From: an uncultured Oscillospiraceae bacterium | GTDB taxonomy: Bacteria > Bacillota > Clostridia > Oscillospirales > Ruminococcaceae | DNA: 23,180 nt | Reading direction: 5' to 3' | Assembly (NCBI GenBank): GCA_900552845.1 | Contig: USBC01000008.1 | Coordinates: 1 to 23,180 of the forward strand | Shown here: one piece after another, positions 15,117 to 21,760 of the stretch | Numbering within the stretch: position 1 is the first letter of the stretch | Layout of the letters: every line of letters starts with the position of its first letter | Translations under genes and position numbers: made by a program | The notes under the pieces: model-generated | The model's input: only the letters and a program-made list of their open reading frames with translations | Told to the model about the DNA's origin: nothing | The model's database searches: none

Positions 15117-15257
15117 ATGGCACAAATGTTGATCCGACCGCCGGACGACCTAAAGGATCGGCTGCAAGCTGAAGCGCGACAGAAAGGCTTAACACTAAAT
15201 GCCTTGGTCCTAAATATCCTGTGGGATTGGGCGCAGCGAGACGAACAAGGTAAGTAA
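15117..15257 (+). CDS. Small Arc-type ribbon-helix-helix protein
   Basis: 46 aa. MAQMLIRPPDDLKDRLQAEA then a second helix region (LTLNALVLNILWDWAQ) fit the RHH fold and resemble the proteins at 14673 and 15478. The start ATG at 15117 has AGGAGGGGG upstream. The promoter is the operator-covered one at 15040-15068. Palindrome array B starts three bases after the stop. Confidence 0.75.
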   Translation: MAQMLIRPPDDLKDRLQAEARQKGLTLNALVLNILWDWAQRDEQGK

Positions 15258-15259
15258 TT

Positions 15260-15463
15260 CAAAAGTGGCAACGTTGCAACATTTGGAGAAAACAATTCAA
15301 AACGGACACCGGTGTCCGATTTGGGGAAATTCAAATTGTTCAGCGCTGAACAATTTGGGGAAAGGCAAATGGGGCAACGTTGCCACATTTGGAGAAAACA
15401 ATTCAAATCGTGCACCGGTGCACGATTTTGGGAAAGGCAAACTTTGCAACGTTGCAAAGTTTG
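15260..15463. repeat. Palindrome array B: six 26-bp palindromes
   Basis: Copies at 15260-15285 (two mismatches), 15298-15323 (one), 15332-15357 (perfect), 15366-15391 (one), 15404-15429 (one, at the last base) and 15438-15463 (perfect). All keep CA, one variable base, CG, its complement, TG in the centre. The arm words are GTGG, CGGA, TGTT, GGGG, CGTG and TTTG, and the central bases A, C, G, A, C and A. Spacers are 12, 8, 8, 12 and 8 bases, of the same two types as array A. It ends 14 bases before the gene at 15478. Confidence 0.95.
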
Positions 15464-15477
15464 AGAAAGGGGAAGCT

Positions 15478-15792
15478 ATGGGAAATGAAAATGAACAGGC
15501 AGTGGTTCACCTGTCGAAGGAGCTGCAGGAATGGCTGAGGGAGCAGCTGATTGCCCGCGGGATTTCCGTGGGGTCGATGATCGTGCTGGATCCGCTGAAA
15601 GGATTGCTGTATATCTGTCAGTTCTGCCCGGGCTGGGATATGGACTATGGGCAAAAGGAACGCCGCCCACGAAGGCGGCGGAAGGAGGTTGTTACAGTCA
15701 TGAAAAACCTGAACATGGCGATCATTGGGCTGGTGGCTTCTATCATCGCCCTGCTGTTCTCTATTTTCTGCAATGTCATTAAATTGATCTGA
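15478..15792 (+). CDS. RHH-like protein with C-terminal membrane segment (array B)
   Basis: 104 aa. MGNENEQAVVHLSKELQEWL matches the start of the array A gene, so the first 40 residues are RHH-like. A CxxC (CQFC) and a basic stretch (KERRPRRRRKE) follow, then a hydrophobic tail (MAIIGLVASIIALLFSIFC). The start ATG at 15478 has AAAGGGG upstream. Inside the frame, AAGGAGG (15683-15689) precedes ATG 15700 by 10 bases, so the 30-residue membrane peptide may also be made separately. Longer upstream readings run through the palindromes and are unlikely starts. Confidence 0.65.
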   Translation: MGNENEQAVVHLSKELQEWLREQLIARGISVGSMIVLDPLKGLLYICQFCPGWDMDYGQKERRPRRRRKEVVTVMKNLNMAIIGLVASIIALLFSIFCNVIKLI

Positions 15793-15816
15793 AATGGTGC
15801 ACCGGTGCACCATTTG
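15791..15816. repeat. Single 26-bp palindrome before the gene at 15832
   Basis: Same family as arrays A and B: arm word GGTG and central base C. It is perfect except for its first base (G for C), leaving a 24-bp perfect core. It overlaps the last two bases of the preceding stop codon and ends 15 bases before the next ATG, with GGGGGGGAG as ribosome binding site between. Confidence 0.9.
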
Positions 15817-15831
15817 AGGGGGGGAGTAACT

Positions 15832-16050
15832 ATGGAAAACGGATACAGAAAAAACGCCCGTCCCAGGGGGACGGACGAAGCAGAGGTAATTCAGGTGATC
15901 CATACCAGAGCGCTGGTAGGGAGAGGGACGCCGGAAGATCTTGTGCGGCATCTCGATCAGTATTGGTCATTCGATGGCAAGCTGCTGGCTGTTTATGACC
16001 CAGCAGTGGAGTATGACCCGATGAAGGTTTACGACACAAGCGGTTTATGA
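15832..16050 (+). CDS. Hypothetical phage protein
   Basis: 72 aa, not recognised. The N-terminus is basic (MENGYRKNARPRG), and the rest is mixed with acidic tyrosine-containing stretches (VYDPAVEYDPMKVYD). The start ATG at 15832 follows a run of G's (GGGGGGGAG) that sits directly after a 26-bp palindrome, the same arrangement as the two RHH genes upstream. It converges on the DUF4145 gene with a five-base gap. Confidence 0.6.
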   Translation: MENGYRKNARPRGTDEAEVIQVIHTRALVGRGTPEDLVRHLDQYWSFDGKLLAVYDPAVEYDPMKVYDTSGL

Positions 16051-16055
16051 GCCGG

Positions 16056-16766
16056 TCAGCCCGGTCGGCGAAGAGCTTGTTTCTTTTCGGAAAGCTGCTT
16101 GATTTTATCCATCATAAGCGAAGATTCGTGTTTGGATATGTACCACTCATAAATGAGGTACTCGACCAAATCAAGAAGGAGCTTAGCTTCCTCGGGGTCG
16201 ATATCAACGATGATCGATGTGTCTTTTTCCATGTGGGCGCCAATATTACCGAGTTTTCGTGCGGCGTCAATGGCAGCCCATTGATCTGGCTGTATCTTGC
16301 CCTCCAGCTGGTTAATTTCGCTGGCGAGATTTCCGGCATGAATGCCCTGCGTATCACGGATCATCCCTTGAATACACCGCCGAGAAAGGGTGGCGGAAGC
16401 CTTAGGGCTGATATTGAGGATCTCAAAAGCTTCCTGGTAGTCCTTACGAATTGACTGGGGGACATATTCGGGGTATTGCTTGGCATTGCTCTTTGGATAG
16501 ATCAGGTACTTTTCATCGACGATGTCACCGGATATCCCAATGCCATAGATAGAAGTCTTTTCGCAGCTGGGGCATTTTACAACATGTGCCATTATCCCAT
16601 TTTCGGATCTTTGTTTATTTTCTTGTTCGATCTGCGCGCGGCTGGGACCTTGTAGGCTGATACTTCCTTGGACAATTGGGGTAAAACCGACATGCGTTGC
16701 TTTATGTGTGTCCTTCGTCAGGGGGATAGCTACGCCGCAAAATGGGCAGATGTAATTGTCAACCAA
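16056..16766 (-). CDS. DUF4145 protein with zinc ribbon
   Basis: About 236 aa. The N-terminus has a zinc-finger-like CPFC and, about 60 residues later, CPSC. The C-terminal half is a DUF4145 domain (DYQEAFEILNISPKASATLSRR, LGNIGAHM, EEAKLLLDLVEYLIYEWY). DUF4145 is found in phages and beside restriction enzymes; its biochemical role is unknown. The start proposed is TTG at 16764-16766, nine bases after GGGAG. An extended -10 TGCTATAAT (16791-16799, complement) lies just upstream, so the leader is very short. It is transcribed against the surrounding early genes from its own promoter, as expected of a cargo gene. Confidence 0.8.
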   Translation of the reverse strand: MVDNYICPFCGVAIPLTKDTHKATHVGFTPIVQGSISLQGPSRAQIEQENKQRSENGIMAHVVKCPSCEKTSIYGIGISGDIVDEKYLIYPKSNAKQYPEYVPQSIRKDYQEAFEILNISPKASATLSRRCIQGMIRDTQGIHAGNLASEINQLEGKIQPDQWAAIDAARKLGNIGAHMEKDTSIIVDIDPEEAKLLLDLVEYLIYEWYISKHESSLMMDKIKQLSEKKQALRRPG

Positions 16767-16868
16767 ATAAATCAACTCCCTTCCGTTGACATTATAGCAT
16801 GTGCGGAAAGAAAAGGAAAGCATTTCAAATTTAACGGTTTTGCTCAATTGGGGGAAGGAGGTGCAGAT

Positions 16869-17042
16869 ATGACAAAGGAACAGAGAAAAGAACTGCTTGA
16901 AAAGCAGCTGGCACTGCTTTCCGAGCTTTCCCAAAAGGCGGATCCTTCTATGGTATGCGATATGACAGGAGCAATGATAGCTCTTGTTGAGGTAATGAAC
17001 GATTTGGACGACCGGACGGATAAAAAGAAAGCGGGGAGGTGA
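16869..17042 (+). CDS. Small hypothetical phage protein
   Basis: 57 aa, mostly helical and charged (MTKEQRKELLEKQLALLSEL, later MTGAMIALVEVMNDLDDR). The family is not recognised. The start ATG at 16869 has AAGGAGG eight bases upstream; longer readings lack a binding site. It is followed four bases later by the small membrane ORF at 17047, whose ribosome binding site GGGGAGG lies in this gene's last codons. Confidence 0.7.
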   Translation: MTKEQRKELLEKQLALLSELSQKADPSMVCDMTGAMIALVEVMNDLDDRTDKKKAGR

Positions 17043-17046
17043 CGAT

Positions 17047-17142
17047 ATGCCGGACGGGATAACCTTGTTCCTCATCGGAGTTGCGCTGGGGGTATATATG
17101 GGGCGCAAGCTGCGGGAGATAGGCGAACAACTGTGGAAATAA
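17047..17142 (+). CDS. Tiny membrane protein
   Basis: 31 aa with one predicted membrane segment (GITLFLIGVALGVYMG) and a basic C-terminus. The start ATG has GGGGAGGTGA upstream and is coupled to the preceding gene. Short single-TM ORFs of this kind are common in phage early regions. The function is unknown. Confidence 0.6.
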   Translation: MPDGITLFLIGVALGVYMGRKLREIGEQLWK

Positions 17143-17147
17143 AAGAA

Positions 17148-17172
17148 CCACGGGCAAATACATTGCCCGTGG
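17148..17172. terminator. Shared hairpin terminator between convergent genes
   Basis: Perfect arms CCACGGGCA (17148-17156) and TGCCCGTGG (17164-17172). On the minus strand it is followed by TTCTTTTATTT, a good terminator tail for the two-TM protein gene. The plus-strand tail is weak. Confidence 0.7.
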
Positions 17173-17194
17173 TGTATAGAGTTAGTAGCCTGGC

Positions 17195-18112
17195 TTAAGT
17201 TTTGGATTTGTTTTCGTTATCATCCCCTTTGTCATCAGACTTTTCTGGTTTTATGCCGAAGGTGATATAGAAAAAGTTTTCTTGTTCGGCTTGAGCAGAT
17301 TTTTTGACTTTGCTGAAAAGAGCAGAAAGCGATTCAAAATTGCAATCTGACAGGTACTTTAGTTCCAACTCATTGTATTCTTTTTCGTATTCTACGCACT
17401 TTCTTGTGACATCTTCTATGGGAATTTCCCCCGTCATTGATATGCGATACCATGTGTCCTCTATATTGAGGAGCAATCTCTTCAGATCAGGTAACATAAA
17501 ATTGATGGAAACTAATTTTTTATGTAAAGCGGAGTAAGGCAAAAGTGCTTGAACAATTTGCGCAGCTGTTACGACAATGGCTACCCACCATAGAATGGCT
17601 TTGACGATTATCGATGCGGAAATGGACAGGAAAGTGCCGATAACGCATAGCCCAGAGACTACGGCAAGAATTGTTTCAAACTTCGTCTTGTATTGGGATA
17701 GATAACACTCTTGGAACTTGATTCGAGTAAACATATTCCAGAATGCGTCTAAAGCGTATTTTTCGTAAAGGATCTCGTGATCAAGTGGAGTTTCTTCATT
17801 GGAGTAGTCATCAATCTTATGAGAATTGCGCTGTTTGCGCCGTACGGATTTTCGATGGACTTTTCGCCAGGTTGTTTTGCGTGGTGTTTTAGGTGTTTTA
17901 GGAGGATTTGGTGTTGGAGAATTTTGCGGGCGTCGGATGGGTTTAGATGGAAGTGGCACGAAAGAAAAATAAACTCCATCTGCATCGCCGCTAGAGCGGA
18001 TTATTACATGTTTTTTTGCGGATTTGGAACGGGTAGATGAAGGCATGCGGGTGTGCCGCAGGCTTTTAGAAGAGGGGACGCGAGACTGTCGGCTATTGCG
18101 CTTCTTTTCCAT
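17195..18112 (-). CDS. Two-TM membrane protein resembling SLATT effectors
   Basis: 305 aa. Residues 1-100 are very basic and rich in Ser, Pro, Arg and Lys, probably disordered. Two membrane segments follow (about 147-165 and 169-191), then a long helical cytosolic part with EYEKEYNELELKYL, and an acidic tail. Two TMs plus a C-terminal helix recall SLATT domains, predicted pore-forming effectors of nucleotide-triggered phage defence. The match is by architecture only, so a plain hypothetical membrane protein is the fallback. The start ATG at 18112 has GGAGG eight bases upstream, and TATAAT is at 18152-18157 on the complement. It is more AT-rich than its neighbours and reversed relative to the early operon, as for an acquired cargo gene. 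Confidence 0.7.
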   Translation of the reverse strand: MEKKRNSRQSRVPSSKSLRHTRMPSSTRSKSAKKHVIIRSSGDADGVYFSFVPLPSKPIRRPQNSPTPNPPKTPKTPRKTTWRKVHRKSVRRKQRNSHKIDDYSNEETPLDHEILYEKYALDAFWNMFTRIKFQECYLSQYKTKFETILAVVSGLCVIGTFLSISASIIVKAILWWVAIVVTAAQIVQALLPYSALHKKLVSINFMLPDLKRLLLNIEDTWYRISMTGEIPIEDVTRKCVEYEKEYNELELKYLSDCNFESLSALFSKVKKSAQAEQENFFYITFGIKPEKSDDKGDDNENKSKT

Positions 18113-18323
18113 TGTGTGTTCCTCCTTCGGGTGTTTCCAGTCTTCACACCTATTATAGTGCGTAAAATGTCGGCTATGGGGAAAAAAGTGAAAGGAAAAG
18201 GGAAAATCTGCGAAAATTACAAAATTTTGGTGGGATTTTTATGGAAAATCACCTTGACAACGCTGGAGGAACAACAGAAAAAACAGGGTTTTATATATTT
18301 TGAGGGAGGAGGAGAAAACAAAC

Positions 18324-18536
18324 ATGCCGAGAGAAAAAGAAGCATATAGAGACAATTTGGAGCGTTTAATGGAGCGTTTCCCAGGGAAAGAGGTTCTTTC
18401 TTTCAAGGAGGTTTCTCAATTCACCGGAATGGGGTACTACGCGCTGAAGGACAGCGGAATTCCCTTTAACCGCACAAAAGGAAGGCACGGTTTCTATTGG
18501 ATAACAATAGCAAGTCTTGCGCGCTGGCTTTGCTGA
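18324..18536 (+). CDS. Excisionase/MerR-like small DNA-binding protein
   Basis: 70 aa. The stretch VLSFKEVSQFTGMGYYALK then IPFNRTKGRHGFYWITIASLARWL has the pattern of a short winged helix (excisionase/HTH_17 type: enter-helix, recognition helix, wing and a final helix). It could direct excision together with the integrase or act as an early regulator. The start ATG at 18324 follows GGAGGAGG. It opens the plus-strand operon after the reversed cargo gene; 18113-18323 holds that cargo gene's promoter and no other gene. Confidence 0.65.
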   Translation: MPREKEAYRDNLERLMERFPGKEVLSFKEVSQFTGMGYYALKDSGIPFNRTKGRHGFYWITIASLARWLC

Positions 18537-18584
18537 AGGAGACGGGACAAGAAGTGGTGAAAATAGCAGGAAAGGTAATGCAAT

Positions 18585-18758
18585 ATGGCGAAGAAGCAGC
18601 AGATGTCCTACAAGGAGATGGCGGACTATGTAAAAAACTGCGGCTACCATATGACCCGCTGGGATGTGGTGTCTTGGCTGATTGGGCGGCAGGGTGTCGT
18701 CACCGCAAAGGACTGGGAGATCATTCTGCGTATGTACACTAAGGATCTGGTGAGTTGA
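18585..18758 (+). CDS. Small hypothetical phage protein
   Basis: 57 aa (MAKKQQMSYKEMADYVKNCG, then WDVVSWLIGRQGVVTAKDWEII). Helical and basic at the start, with no family recognised. The start ATG at 18585 has GGAAAGG upstream. It lies between the excisionase-like gene and a tiny membrane ORF, all in the same direction. Confidence 0.6.
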   Translation: MAKKQQMSYKEMADYVKNCGYHMTRWDVVSWLIGRQGVVTAKDWEIILRMYTKDLVS

Positions 18759-18787
18759 GAGTGGCTCTGTAAGAAAGGAAGATAAAA

Positions 18788-18919
18788 ATGCGGAAAGTGA
18801 AAAGAACCCGGCTGCGCAGCGAGATCTGGTGGTGGGTCAAGGAAGGCTTGACCTGTCTGATGGCGTTTGGCGTAATGGGCGCCATGACGGTTCTGATGCT
18901 GATGATGGGAGGGAGATAA
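18788..18919 (+). CDS. Tiny membrane protein
   Basis: 43 aa: a basic N-terminus (MRKVKRTRLRSEIWWWVKEG) followed by one hydrophobic segment (LTCLMAFGVMGAMTVLMLMM). The start has AAAGGAAG upstream. Its stop overlaps the start of the next ORF (TAATG), which suggests translational coupling. Confidence 0.6.
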   Translation: MRKVKRTRLRSEIWWWVKEGLTCLMAFGVMGAMTVLMLMMGGR

Positions 18920-19053
18920 TGATGTGTAGGATCTACCGCACCGATTATTGGACCTGCCCCTACTGTGGATCAAATCTTGACCCAGGCGAGCGCTGTGACT
19001 GCGGAATGCAGCCGTTCACCACACCGGAGCTGGATCCGGACGGGGAGGAATAG
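18919..19053 (+). CDS. Small zinc-ribbon protein
   Basis: 44 aa with CPYC and CDCG motifs and an acidic tail (ELDPDGEE). It probably binds one zinc; the function is unknown. It starts at ATG 18919 or 18922, overlapping the previous stop, and ends two bases before the DUF3102 gene, whose ribosome binding site (GGAGGAATAGG) is in its last codons. Confidence 0.6.
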   Translation: MMCRIYRTDYWTCPYCGSNLDPGERCDCGMQPFTTPELDPDGEE

Positions 19054-19055
19054 GA

Positions 19056-21062
19056 ATGGCTAAAAATACATACTTCTGCCCCTGCGGGCGCAGCTTCCCG
19101 CGCAGTACCGATGCAGTGTGTACGGGAATACGGCTGGAAAACTACGGCGAGGGGCATGAGTGCTGGGGCTGCTGTTTCCCGCTGGAGATCAGATCGTGGG
19201 ACTCCTCGGTAAAAGGCTTGGTGCTCGACCATTATGCTTGCCGCGCGTCCAAGGGTGGGATTATCTATAAGACTACAGCGGAATTCAACCCGGAGAATAC
19301 CCATTCCGGCTATATCTACACGCTGGATCGCCCCATGATCCTGAAGCTGATCCGGTTTTACCTTACCTTGGAAGGACGGGGATCAGACCTTGCAGACGCT
19401 GCCAATACCGATGACGATGTGTTGGAGCGTTACTTTTTGGGAAGCTCGCTGCATAAGGGCAAGCGCACCTATGCGTTTAGCTGGAAAAGCAATAAAACCG
19501 GCTTGCGGGATAAAAGGATCTTCTTCGAGCGGTACCTGACGCTCGATCCGGAGCAGCCCGAAGACTGGTGGCGGGAGAAAATACAGGCACTTACTCCGCT
19601 GCCGACTGCTCAGCCGAAGCAGTGCCCTCATTACCGCGGGGTCATTAAAAGGGGCAGGGAATACCTGATCTCCTGCGAGAAATGGCGAGGGCCAAAGACA
19701 ACCTACGAGCTCAAGAAAGACGCACAGCATTGCGCTGACCGGAGCTGCTTGTGCGATGGACAATATCAAAGCTGTCTGTTCTATAAACAGGCAGAAAGGG
19801 ACGGTGAAAAAATGAGTATGGAATACCCGCAGCCGGGTGAGGGAATGTGTCCCTGCTACGGCGGCGCAAGTGCGAAAAAGGGCGGCGGACATCTGATTCG
19901 CTGCGGCAAGTGGGAAAGCCCGATGCCCGATGATGGTACATACCTGCAGCAGATCAAGATGTGCAGCGGCGAGGATTTGGATAAATGCCGCTTCTACCTG
20001 CTGTGGTGGCTGCGGGAAAACGGTCACGGTGAGGAAGCCAGCGGAAAATCCGATGGCGAGCTGCGGAATATCTACCGGGGATATCAGCTGAAGAAGGAGC
20101 TGGCGGAGGAAAAGGAGACCGGTATTCAGCCGGCACCCGCGGCTCCTGCTCCGGATAAGCCGGAGCACCCCCGCTCCCCCGAGGAGCTGGCGGTCGCCAT
20201 TGGCTTCTATAAGGCACAGACGGTGCAGAACATTATTGAGATCGGGCGGTGCCTCATTGAAGCGAAAGCCCAGCTGGACCATGGGCAGTGGATGGACTGG
20301 CTTGAGAAAAAAGCGGAAATTAGCTATAGGCAAGCAAACCGGTTCATGAAGCTAGCTAATGAGTTTGGTTCAAATTTTGCACCGGTGCAAAATTTGACTT
20401 ACCGCAAGGCGCTGGCGCTGCTGGCGGTACCGGCGGAGGAACGGGACGAGTTTATTGAGGCACCCCATGTAGTAAATGGGCAGGAAAAGACCGTGGAGCA
20501 GATGACCAGCCGAGAGCTGGAAAAAGCCATAAAAGAGCGCGACGAAGCCCGGCAAACCGCTGCTGTCCGGGATGAAGCCAATGGGTTATTGCGTGCAGAT
20601 CTGGATGCAGCCCGGCAAAAAATAGCCGACCGCGCCAAGGAAAACAGCCGATTGCAGGTTGAACTGGATAAAGCTAACCGTACCATAGCCGATAAGGAGA
20701 AAGCCCTGCGGGAGCTGGAGAGCCGACCGGTAGATGTAGCTGTGACCGAACCCACCGAGGAGCAGCTGGACGAAATGCGTGCGGAGATCCGCCGCGAGCT
20801 GGAGCGGGAGATCCCTCAGAACATGTATTTATCCGCCAAGGCGGCGGAGCGTGCGGTAGGTGTGTTTAACTCCGCCGTTGATGCGGCACTGGGGCATTTC
20901 ATTGAGGTGGAACAGACCCGTCCCTATCTCCAGGCGAGCAAGGATATAGAGGAGGCCATCAGCTGGCTGGAGGTCAAGGTAGAGCGCTTGACGGAGCTGA
21001 GAGATGCCATGCTAATGGCGGAGCGCCGGCGGGACGAACACGCCAATGATATCGACTTTTAA
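19056..21062 (+). CDS. Large Cys-rich DUF3102 coiled-coil protein
   Basis: 668 aa. The N-terminal part has many Cys (CPCG, CWGCC). Two related Cys repeats follow at about 190-245 and 264-315 (CPHYRG...CEKW...C and CPCYGG...CGKW...C), probably zinc-binding. A DUF3102 domain spans about 377-475 (VQNIIEIGRCLIEAKAQLDHG, WLEKKAEISYRQANRFMKLA, RKALALLAVP). A long coiled coil runs from about 480 to 590. DUF3102 is common in phages and mobile elements and has ParB-like helix features; no enzyme activity is known. A 26-bp palindrome of the array family is embedded in the reading frame at residues 439-447 (NFAPVQNL). The start ATG at 19056 is behind GGAGGAATAGG. Confidence 0.85.
   Translation: MAKNTYFCPCGRSFPRSTDAVCTGIRLENYGEGHECWGCCFPLEIRSWDSSVKGLVLDHYACRASKGGIIYKTTAEFNPENTHSGYIYTLDRPMILKLIRFYLTLEGRGSDLADAANTDDDVLERYFLGSSLHKGKRTYAFSWKSNKTGLRDKRIFFERYLTLDPEQPEDWWREKIQALTPLPTAQPKQCPHYRGVIKRGREYLISCEKWRGPKTTYELKKDAQHCADRSCLCDGQYQSCLFYKQAERDGEKMSMEYPQPGEGMCPCYGGASAKKGGGHLIRCGKWESPMPDDGTYLQQIKMCSGEDLDKCRFYLLWWLRENGHGEEASGKSDGELRNIYRGYQLKKELAEEKETGIQPAPAAPAPDKPEHPRSPEELAVAIGFYKAQTVQNIIEIGRCLIEAKAQLDHGQWMDWLEKKAEISYRQANRFMKLANEFGSNFAPVQNLTYRKALALLAVPAEERDEFIEAPHVVNGQEKTVEQMTSRELEKAIKERDEARQTAAVRDEANGLLRADLDAARQKIADRAKENSRLQVELDKANRTIADKEKALRELESRPVDVAVTEPTEEQLDEMRAEIRRELEREIPQNMYLSAKAAERAVGVFNSAVDAALGHFIEVEQTRPYLQASKDIEEAISWLEVKVERLTELRDAMLMAERRRDEHANDIDF
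20371..20396. repeat. 26-bp palindrome inside the DUF3102 gene
   Basis: A perfect 26-bp palindrome of the same family as arrays A and B: CAAAT, TTTG, CA, C, CG and mirror image. It is read in frame as NFAPVQNL, between the end of the recognition-like helix (RFMKLANEFG) and the conserved YRKALALL motif, a loop where DUF3102 proteins vary. Confidence 0.9.
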
Positions 21063-21075
21063 GGAGGTACCGAAA

Positions 21076-21303
21076 ATGAAACTGTGGGACAAGCTCCTGG
21101 TGGTGATTATCGTAATCGGATCGGTGTTCGTCTTTGCTTGTGTAGCAAATGAAGATATTGAGGCACACCGCAGTGCCGCTGAGGCAGTAGAGGCCGTGAT
21201 CCTCTCCGAGGGAGAGGTTGCCCGTCGGGAACAGCAGGCATATTACCGCGGTTGGCGGGATTGCAAGCAATATTATCTAGACAGGCTTGGGGGAACATCG
21301 TGA
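21076..21303 (+). CDS. Small single-TM phage protein
   Basis: 75 aa with an N-terminal membrane anchor (LLVVIIVIGSVFVFACVA) and a charged helical tail that probably lies in the cytoplasm or outside. The start ATG at 21076 has AAGGAGG upstream. The stop overlaps the next start (TGATG). The function is unknown. Confidence 0.7.
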   Translation: MKLWDKLLVVIIVIGSVFVFACVANEDIEAHRSAAEAVEAVILSEGEVARREQQAYYRGWRDCKQYYLDRLGGTS

Positions 21304-21536
21304 TGGACAAGTCTCCTTGCTATTGTTGTGAAGACCGTAGTATGCGTTGCCACATCCATTGCGCTGACTATCAGAGCTGGAAGGCATCAAATACCGCTTT
21401 AAAGCTCACAAACCAGCGTGATGAGATGAAAGAATATGCTTATGCAAGGGGGACAAGGCTGAACCGTCTTCAGCGCAGTGGCACCGCCCGCGGGAAAAGC
21501 TCTTTATTTAGAAATTACAGAAGGAGGTTTATATGA
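21303..21536 (+). CDS. Cys/His-rich small phage protein
   Basis: 77 aa. The N-terminal pattern CYCCEDRSMRCHIHCADYQSW is common in small proteins of Firmicute prophages (CxxC-x5-CHxxC type) and suggests a zinc site. The C-terminus is very basic. The start ATG overlaps the previous stop, and its own stop overlaps the next start, so it is translationally coupled. The function is unknown. Confidence 0.75.
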   Translation: MDKSPCYCCEDRSMRCHIHCADYQSWKASNTALKLTNQRDEMKEYAYARGTRLNRLQRSGTARGKSSLFRNYRRRFI

Positions 21537-21760
21537 CCGGAAGGGATATTGTGAGATACCTTCGCTGGATTGCAGTGAATGACCAGGCGGTGATGTGCCC
21601 GCAGCTAGCCAAGGAGGCAGCAGACTATATCGAGGCGGCGATAGGACTAATCTCCACATATGATGACCTGCGAAACCAGATAGAGAGGAAAGGGGGAATA
21701 CTGCTTGGCAGGGAAAGCACCGGCGAAAAAGAAGCCGGCGAGAAAGTCACCGAAGTTTAA
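21533..21760 (+). CDS. Small helical phage protein
   Basis: 75 aa (GRDIVRYLRWIAVNDQAVMC, then AADYIEAAIGLISTYDDLRNQ), predicted all-helical, with a polar tail. The start ATG at 21533 overlaps the previous stop by four bases and has AAGGAGG upstream. The end overlaps the basic ORF at 21705. No function is assigned. Confidence 0.7.
   Translation: MTGRDIVRYLRWIAVNDQAVMCPQLAKEAADYIEAAIGLISTYDDLRNQIERKGGILLGRESTGEKEAGEKVTEV

Noticed and set aside
14489..15463. CRISPR array
   Set aside because: The repeats are palindromes that differ from each other, the spacers are only 8 or 12 bases and nearly constant, and no cas genes are nearby.
15265..15477. N-terminal extension of the array B gene into the palindromes
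   Set aside because: ATG 15478 has its own ribosome binding site and aligns with the start of the homologous gene at 14673.
16056..17108. 350-aa reading of the DUF4145 gene
   Set aside because: The first 114 codons overlap plus-strand genes with good binding sites and have no domain; the promoter and GGGAG point to a start at 16766.
18253..18300. Promoter TTGACA with TATATT ahead of the excisionase-like gene
   Set aside because: The two boxes are 34 bases apart, so they cannot form one promoter.
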